From contig JACPIU010000026.1 of NCBI GenBank assembly GCA_016187935.1, positions 1 to 64,000 of the forward strand: a stretch of DNA of 64,000 nt. The letters run 5' to 3'. Positions within the stretch are counted from its first letter, which is position 1; the number at the start of each line of letters is the position of its first letter. The notes beneath the pieces are model-generated. The model was given only the letters and a program-made list of their open reading frames with translations. It was not told the origin of the DNA and did not search any database. A program made the position numbers and the translations under genes. Source of the DNA: Bdellovibrio sp. (GTDB lineage: Bacteria > Bdellovibrionota > Bacteriovoracia > Bacteriovoracales > Bacteriovoracaceae). Shown here piece after piece: positions 58,412-64,000 of this stretch.

Positions 58412-61400
58412 CTAATTTAATACTTCAGCTTCAGTATTTTCATCCAACTTGATATCCAAACAAAGGGCCTGCAGTTCTCGGATGAGCACGTTGAAGGATT
58501 CCGGCAATCCAGGCTCTAATACCTGTTCCCCTTTTACGATAGATTCGTACATCCTCGTTCTGCCAATAACATCGTCAGATTTTACGGTGAGAAATTCTTG
58601 GAGTGTGTAAGCCGCACCATATGCTTCAAGGGCCCAAACTTCCATCTCCCCTAGACGCTGACCACCAAACTGGGCCTTGCCACCGAGTGGTTGCTGAGTG
58701 ACTAATGAGTAAGGACCAGTCGACCGGGCATGAATCTTTTCGTCAACAAGATGGTGCAATTTCAACATGTACATGGTTCCTACAGTTACTTCCTCAGCGA
58801 ACGCATCACCTGTCATACCATCAAACAAAGTTGTCTTGCCGCTCGGATCTAGATCTGCCAATTTCAACATTTCTTCAATGTCTTTTTCCTTAGCACCATC
58901 GAAAACGGTAGATGAGAATCGCACACCTGTCGTGAGAATCTGGGCCACTTCACGAACCTTAGTATCAGAAGCTTTCTTTAGCCATTCCTTCACTTCTTCT
59001 GTCTTATAAATTTTGTAAATTAAGTCGCGCAAATCATGAAGTTCGCGTTGCTCTTCCAACAGCACCTTGATTTTTTCGCCTAACCCTCTGCCGGCCCAGC
59101 CCAAATGCAATTCGAGCAACTGACCAATATTCATACGCGATGGAACACCCAAGGGGTTTAAAACCAGACTAACGGGGGTGCCATCGGCCAGATATGGCAT
59201 ATCCTCTGCAGGGAGGACATTAGAAATTACACCCTTATTTCCATGCCTTCCGGCCATCTTATCCCCGGCTTGCAACTTACGTTTGATTGCAATATAGACG
59301 ATGACTTTCTTGATTACACCTGGAGGTAACTCATCTCCTCGATGTAATCGCGCAATTTCTTCATTTGCTTTCGTACGAACGCGATTAATTCGGTTACGAA
59401 CTTCTGCAAAATACTCACTTAAGCGTTCCTCAAGAGATGCTTCAAGTGGGATATACCCAATCAATTCAAATGGAATCTTTTGCAAAGCTTCTACTGTTAA
59501 CTCTGAACCCTTCGGCAATAATTCCGTAGATCCATCTTCTGATATCAGTTTTTCAGTGGTCTTATGCCCTTTAAGCAGCTTCGTGATGTGCATAATTGAT
59601 GAAGACTGAATCGCCTTGATTTCAATGCGTTCATCTCGTCTTATCAATGTCGTTTCGCGATCGATAATTTCTTTTGAACGTGGATCTAACTCAACACCTT
59701 CACGTGTGTAGACGCGCGCATCAATGACTGTACCACGCACATGAGAAGGAGATCGAAGAGAAGTATCTTTCACATCCCCGGCCTTATCACCAAAAATTGC
59801 TTTTAGCAGTTTTTCCTCAGGCGAAAGCTGGGTCTCACCTTTGGGAGTAATTTTACCAACAAGAATATCCCCAGGTCTTACAATGGCGCCAATACGAATA
59901 ATGCCTGCATCATCAAGATCGCGCAGAGCTTCTTCACTGACGTTGGGCATATCGCGGGTAATTTCTTCCTTGCCTAATTTCGTGTCACGGGCCTCTATTT
60001 CAAAACTCTCAATATGGATGGAAGTAAATATATCTTCCGCCAAAATATGTTCATTGATGAGGATTGAATCTTCATAGTTATATCCACCCCATGGCATGAA
60101 CGCGACAAGTACGTTCTGCCCTAATGCCAAATCTCCAAACTGGGTGGCAGGTCCGTCTGCGATCACCATACCTTTTTTGACGATATCGCCTTCTTTAACT
60201 AGGGCACGTTGGTTATTACAGGTGTTCTGATTAGTTCTCTGATATTTAATCAGTTTATAGAAATCGACACCAGATTCACCCTCTTTGAACTTATCACGCT
60301 GAATAACGATTCGATTTGAATCAACGAAAATAACCTTTCCGTCTTCTTTGGCGGTAAGTACAGCTCCTGAATCAGAGGCAATGACCTTCTCAATACCAGT
60401 ACCAACAATCGGCGCATCCGTTCTCACAACAGGAACAGCTTGCCTCATCATGTTTGAGCCCATCAATGCTCTGTTGGCATCATCATGCTCCAAAAAAGGA
60501 ATCAAAGATGTTGCAATAGAAATCATTTGGGTAGGAGCAACGTCCATTAGATCAACTTCATCAGCTGTAACAAGGGCCAATTCGCCGATTCTACGCGCTG
60601 GGACGTGATCACCAGTTACCTTATCACCCTTAATATACTCCTTATCTCTTTGAGCAATAATTTTTCCTTCCTCTTCAAAGGCTGAAAAATATTTAATCTC
60701 TTTTGAAATAGAGCGATCTTGGTTAATAACGTGGTACGGTGTTTCGATAAATCCATATTCACTAACTTTGGCAAAAGTTGCCAAAGAGGTAATAAGACCA
60801 ATGTTTGGCCCTTCAGGTGTCTCAACCGGACACATTCTTCCGTAATGTGTACTATGAACGTCGCGCACTTCGAATCCGGCACGCTCTCGTGTCAAGCCGC
60901 CGGGGCCAAGGGCCGATAGTCGGCGCTTGTGAGTCACTTCTGATAGGGGATTTGTTTGATCCATGAATTGGGACAATTGTGATGACCCAAAGAATTCCTT
61001 AATCGCTGCAACAATCGGTTTTTGGTTAACCAAATCATAAGGCATCATTGTTTCAAGTTCTTGTATGGCCATTCTTTCTTTAACAGCCCTCTCCATTCTG
61101 ACAAGACCTACGCGAAATTGATTTTCTAACAATTCGCCTACTGCACGAACTCTTCTATTTCCCAAGTGATCAATATCGTCGACTTTTCCTTTTCCATTAT
61201 TCAAATCGACCAAATATTTGATGGTCGAAATAATATCTTCCTTCGTAAGTACCGTATTGCTAACAGGAACATCCATTCCAAACTTGTAATTGATTTTCAT
61301 ACGGCCGACACGGGACAGATCATATCTCTCTGAATCAAAGAACAATGATTGGAAAAGTTTGTCAGCAGCTTCGGCAGCAGGTGGTTCACCTGGTCTTAGT

Positions 61401-62542
61401 CGCTCAAAAATCTTAATTCTGCCCTCTTCAGGAGTCTCGGTTTTATCCAAAAGAAGGGTATTTCTAATCTGATCCCCAAAATTGATCATATCAATATAGA
61501 GAACTTTTATCTCCTTAATTCCTGCGGCGATGACATCATGGATTTTAGCTTCGGTAAGTGCTTCGTTGGCAAGAAGCAGTACTTCTCCGGTTTTTTCATC
61601 AAAAATATCTTTCGATGATACTTTTCCAACAATCTCTTCAAGTGTCACTGGAAGTGATTTCATTCCAAGTTCTTCTATCTTGGTCAAGGTGCCTTTGGAG
61701 AATTTTTTACCTTTCTTAAGGATTAATTCACCACTTTTTGGATCGATAATATCAGTTCCAGCACGAGTACCATTGAGCAAATTAAAATCTAGAACCCGTA
61801 AGAATGTTCCATCTTTTTTAAATTGAATCGTTTCAAAATGATAGAACATGGCGAGCAATTCTTGAGTAGAATAACCCATTGCTTTAAGAACAACAGTTGC
61901 ATGCAATTTTCTTTTTCTATCGATTCGTGCAAACAGAATATTTTTGTGATCAAACTCGAAATCCAACCATGAACCACGATGAGGAATTATTCTAGCGGAG
62001 TATAATAATTTACCACTTGAATGTTTCTTCCCGCTGTCGTGCTCAAAAATAATACCAGGTGAACGGTGAAGCTGAGATACAATAACTCGCTCTGTACCGT
62101 TGTATACAAATGAACCTGTCTCTGCCATCAAAGGGATATTTCCAAGATAGACTTCCTGTTCCTTGATTGAAGAAACTGTTCTGGTCTCGGAAACTTCTTT
62201 GTCGGGCGATATATCGTAAAACACAAGCCGAACAATGACCTTAAGTGGTGCTTCATAGGAGAGACCACGCTGTCGGCATTCTTTAACATTGTATTTCGGT
62301 TCCTCAAGACTGTAGCTCACGAACTCAAGTGAGACTGTCTTATTGAAATCGGTAATAGGAAAAACTGACTGAAAAACAGCCTGTAGACCTTTATTTTCCC
62401 TCTTCGCTGGAGGAACGTCTTTCTGCAAAAACTCACTATATGAGTTGATCTGCAAGCGCATCAGCGGAGGTGTGTCTATCGCGACTAGGGTACTAGAGAA
62501 ACTTTTGCGATACCATTCATTTGGAGAGAAAACCTGGGCCAT
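58412..62542 (-). CDS. rpoB: RNA polymerase beta subunit
   Basis: 1376 residues from ATG 62542 (AGGAGA 7 nt upstream). Conserved rifampicin-pocket region [20 protein letters not shown] and LGPGGL, with the standard rif-sensitive residues; [15 protein letters not shown] and the C-terminal [17 protein letters not shown] at 62560 would also read but overlaps the Shine-Dalgarno. The rplL-rpoB gap holds a stem-loop. Confidence 0.97.
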   Translation of the reverse strand: MAQVFSPNEWYRKSFSSTLVAIDTPPLMRLQINSYSEFLQKDVPPAKRENKGLQAVFQSVFPITDFNKTVSLEFVSYSLEEPKYNVKECRQRGLSYEAPLKVIVRLVFYDISPDKEVSETRTVSSIKEQEVYLGNIPLMAETGSFVYNGTERVIVSQLHRSPGIIFEHDSGKKHSSGKLLYSARIIPHRGSWLDFEFDHKNILFARIDRKRKLHATVVLKAMGYSTQELLAMFYHFETIQFKKDGTFLRVLDFNLLNGTRAGTDIIDPKSGELILKKGKKFSKGTLTKIEELGMKSLPVTLEEIVGKVSSKDIFDEKTGEVLLLANEALTEAKIHDVIAAGIKEIKVLYIDMINFGDQIRNTLLLDKTETPEEGRIKIFERLRPGEPPAAEAADKLFQSLFFDSERYDLSRVGRMKINYKFGMDVPVSNTVLTKEDIISTIKYLVDLNNGKGKVDDIDHLGNRRVRAVGELLENQFRVGLVRMERAVKERMAIQELETMMPYDLVNQKPIVAAIKEFFGSSQLSQFMDQTNPLSEVTHKRRLSALGPGGLTRERAGFEVRDVHSTHYGRMCPVETPEGPNIGLITSLATFAKVSEYGFIETPYHVINQDRSISKEIKYFSAFEEEGKIIAQRDKEYIKGDKVTGDHVPARRIGELALVTADEVDLMDVAPTQMISIATSLIPFLEHDDANRALMGSNMMRQAVPVVRTDAPIVGTGIEKVIASDSGAVLTAKEDGKVIFVDSNRIVIQRDKFKEGESGVDFYKLIKYQRTNQNTCNNQRALVKEGDIVKKGMVIADGPATQFGDLALGQNVLVAFMPWGGYNYEDSILINEHILAEDIFTSIHIESFEIEARDTKLGKEEITRDMPNVSEEALRDLDDAGIIRIGAIVRPGDILVGKITPKGETQLSPEEKLLKAIFGDKAGDVKDTSLRSPSHVRGTVIDARVYTREGVELDPRSKEIIDRETTLIRRDERIEIKAIQSSSIMHITKLLKGHKTTEKLISEDGSTELLPKGSELTVEALQKIPFELIGYIPLEASLEERLSEYFAEVRNRINRVRTKANEEIARLHRGDELPPGVIKKVIVYIAIKRKLQAGDKMAGRHGNKGVISNVLPAEDMPYLADGTPVSLVLNPLGVPSRMNIGQLLELHLGWAGRGLGEKIKVLLEEQRELHDLRDLIYKIYKTEEVKEWLKKASDTKVREVAQILTTGVRFSSTVFDGAKEKDIEEMLKLADLDPSGKTTLFDGMTGDAFAEEVTVGTMYMLKLHHLVDEKIHARSTGPYSLVTQQPLGGKAQFGGQRLGEMEVWALEAYGAAYTLQEFLTVKSDDVIGRTRMYESIVKGEQVLEPGLPESFNVLIRELQALCLDIKLDENTEAEVLN

Positions 62543-62594
62543 ATACGGGTCTCCTGGCACGAAGTAATAAATTTAGGACCAACAAACAGCAAAG

Positions 62595-62623
62595 GGTGTG
62601 AGGACACTACGTGTCTTCACACC
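62595..62623 (-). other. Stem-loop between rplL and rpoB
   Basis: A 13-bp inverted repeat (GGTGTGA..GACAC / GTGTC..TCACACC) with a 3-nt loop and one internal mismatch on the minus strand lies between rplL and rpoB. It has no U-run, so it is not a plain terminator. E. coli has an attenuator and an RNase III site at this very place; a processing or RNase III site is the likely role here. Confidence 0.55.
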
Positions 62624-62650
62624 GCTAAAAAAACAATATCAATAATACGA

Positions 62651-63016
62651 CTACTTAAGCTCAACCTTGGCCCCAGCAGATTCTAATTTCTTCTTAATTT
62701 CTTCTGCTTGAGCTTTAGGAAGTCCTTCTTTCACAGTTTTTGGAGCACCTTCAACCAGATCTTTCGCTTCTTTCAAGCCAAGACCGGTAATCGCACGAAC
62801 TTCCTTAATAACATTAATCTTTGTTGCACCACCATCTTTCAAGATAACGGTGAATTCTGTTTGTTCAGCAGCAGCTGCCGCAGCTCCAGCTCCAGCAACA
62901 GCTACAGGAGCAGCAGATACGCCAAAAGTTGTTTCCAACTGTTTCACTAAGTTTGCAAGATCAAGGACACTCATTTTAGAAATGTGTTCAATTACTTGTT
63001 CATTTGTTAAAGACAT
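62651..63016 (-). CDS. rplL: 50S ribosomal protein L7/L12
   Basis: 121 residues. N-terminal dimer region ([18 protein letters not shown]), Ala-rich hinge ([14 protein letters not shown]) and C-terminal factor-binding domain ([20 protein letters not shown]). Stalk protein that recruits elongation factors. It follows rplJ by 31 nt. Confidence 0.98.
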   Translation of the reverse strand: MSLTNEQVIEHISKMSVLDLANLVKQLETTFGVSAAPVAVAGAGAAAAAAEQTEFTVILKDGGATKINVIKEVRAITGLGLKEAKDLVEGAPKTVKEGLPKAQAEEIKKKLESAGAKVELK

Positions 63017-63047
63017 ACGAAACTCCTTCTATTTATAAGCAAAAAAA

Positions 63048-63557
63048 TTATTTAACTGTTAATGTACCTTTTTCTTTTTCTTCCCTTATCGTATTCAACA
63101 CACGGGCCAAAGAAGATACAGGGGCCATGAAAGTTGCGAGCAAAGTTCCAAGCATCTGATTGCGAGATGGTAAGTTACTTAACTGCATAAGCTCTGCAGC
63201 ATTTAATACCTGCTCGTTTAATAAGCCAGCTTTCAACTTTGCAAATTCCTCAAACTCTTCTCCCGCTTCCTTAAGACACTTCGCCACTGCCGCCGCATCA
63301 CCGTAGGCAAAAGCCACGGCATGGGGGCCTTTTAAATTCTTAAATATCGGTTCGCATTTTGTCCCTTTGGCGGCACGCTCAAAAAGCGAATTCCTTGTGA
63401 TCACCAACTTTCCATTGGCATCACGGACGCTTTTTCTAATCCGAACAGCATCGTTAGATTGCAATCCAACGAGGTTGGTTAGAAAAATCGCCTGGGCCTT
63501 ATCGATGTTTTGTTTTAATCCATCGATAATTGCCTCTTTTTCGGCACGAGTGAACAT
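63048..63557 (-). CDS. rplJ: 50S ribosomal protein L10
   Basis: 169 residues. Stalk base; binds L7/L12 by its C-terminal helix. Conserved KEAIIDGLKQNIDKAQAIFL and the GALLATFM-like LGTLLATFMAPVSSLARVL. A strong GGAGG lies 5 nt before the ATG. Its leader (63558-63658) may carry the L10 autoregulatory site, not verified. Confidence 0.97.
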   Translation of the reverse strand: MFTRAEKEAIIDGLKQNIDKAQAIFLTNLVGLQSNDAVRIRKSVRDANGKLVITRNSLFERAAKGTKCEPIFKNLKGPHAVAFAYGDAAAVAKCLKEAGEEFEEFAKLKAGLLNEQVLNAAELMQLSNLPSRNQMLGTLLATFMAPVSSLARVLNTIREEKEKGTLTVK

Positions 63558-63602
63558 ATTGACCTCCTCTATATACTACTCAGAGGGAGATTTCAGGCAG
63601 GA

Positions 63603-63612
63603 ATTATAGCAA
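63603..63612 (-). promoter_or_regulatory. Candidate extended -10 promoter of rplJL-rpoBC
   Basis: TTGCTATAAT on the minus strand is a perfect -10 (TATAAT) with the TGn extension, in the 101-nt gap between rplA and rplJ, about 46 nt before the rplJ ATG. The -35 region is poor, which an extended -10 tolerates. Confidence 0.5.
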
Positions 63613-63658
63613 CTGTTTGCAACCGACCGTCTTCAACCTCAAAAATATTCTGTATCCC

Positions 63659-64000
63659 TTAAACTAATGTTGCTGCTTCTAAGACATCTACCCTAATACC
63701 AGGCCCCATAGAAGTACTTACGGTAAGGGATTTTAAATATGTACCCTTCGCGCTTGAAGGTTTAGCCCTCATTATCGCTGTTACAACCGCTAGAAAATTT
63801 TGCTTAATTTGGTCAACTGTAAAAGATTTTTTACCAATGACCACTTGAACGATCCCCGACTTCTCCGTTCGATATTCGACTTTGCCGGATTTCTGCTCAG
63901 CCACGGCCTTACCAATTTCGGTTGTTACAGTACCAAGTTTGGGGTTTGGCATTAATCCACGAGGACCTAGAACTCTACCAATTTTACCAAGTTTTCCCAT
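63659..64000 (-). CDS. rplA: 50S ribosomal protein L1, C-terminal half (partial)
   Basis: The last 113 residues of L1; the N-terminus lies beyond the window end. [20 protein letters not shown] and [20 protein letters not shown] are L1 signatures. L1 forms the mobile stalk at the E site. The Met that opens the visible part is internal, not the start. Confidence 0.97.
   Translation of the reverse strand: MGKLGKIGRVLGPRGLMPNPKLGTVTTEIGKAVAEQKSGKVEYRTEKSGIVQVVIGKKSFTVDQIKQNFLAVVTAIMRAKPSSAKGTYLKSLTVSTSMGPGIRVDVLEAATLV

Overview
The window is a 64 kb piece of a low-to-moderate GC Gram-negative chromosome. Lipoprotein signal peptides, the LpoA-type and YceI-type periplasmic proteins, the mreB/nagZ wall genes, the sigma-54 activator, the FHA-rich regulatory genes and the TadC protein all fit the former deltaproteobacterial groups. 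My best guess is Bdellovibrionota (Bacteriovorax/Bdellovibrio-like). That placement is inferred from gene content and protein style, not from a database search.

Left edge (1-450): the 3' end of an IS481-like transposase with its terminal repeat motif, a possible C-terminal scrap of a tyrosine recombinase, and a tRNA-Pro(TGG), which together look like the worn edge of an integrated element. From 480 to 2.6 kb: rdgB and rph (same strand as the tRNA) and a divergent biotin ligase gene. From 2.6 to 11.6 kb, all on the minus strand: a signalling/secretion cluster with a TadC-type inner-membrane protein, a DUF192 protein, three consecutive FHA-domain membrane proteins, a PP2C-type phosphatase and a long response regulator. 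From 11.7 to 15.5 kb: mreB, a PilZ-like gene, a lipoprotein gene and nagZ, a cell-shape and wall-recycling operon. Then come a tiny highly basic 34-residue protein gene, an LpoA-like lipoprotein, grpE-dnaK-dnaJ with a candidate heat-shock promoter, hemW, and an M16 peptidase. From 26.2 to 34.3 kb: the propionyl-CoA to succinyl-CoA route, with mcm-meaB on the plus strand and the three-gene biotin carboxylase operon on the minus strand. A sigma-54 activator follows.

The right half (36.3-64 kb) is one uninterrupted minus-strand run of information-processing genes. In transcription order it is rplA, rplJ, rplL, rpoB, rpoC, rpsL, rpsG, fusA, rpsJ, rplC, rplD, rplW, rplB::rpsS, rplV, rpsC, rplP, rpmC, rpsQ, rplN, rplX, rplE, rpsN, rpsH, rplF, rplR, rpsE, rpmD, rplO, secY, adk, infA, rpmJ, rpsM, rpsK, rpsD, rpoA, rplQ. 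There is no tuf between fusA and rpsJ and no map between secY and infA.

The most striking observation is that ribosomal proteins L2 (large subunit) and S19 (small subunit) are one continuous reading frame at 47901-48929. The C-terminal tail of L2, its stop codon and the S19 start codon are all missing. If genuine this is a natural inter-subunit ribosomal protein fusion; if not, it is a deletion in the assembly. Second in interest are the tandem FHA/PP2C/TadC cluster without a visible kinase, an intrinsic terminator placed about 20 nt before the fusA start, and the 34-residue basic protein.
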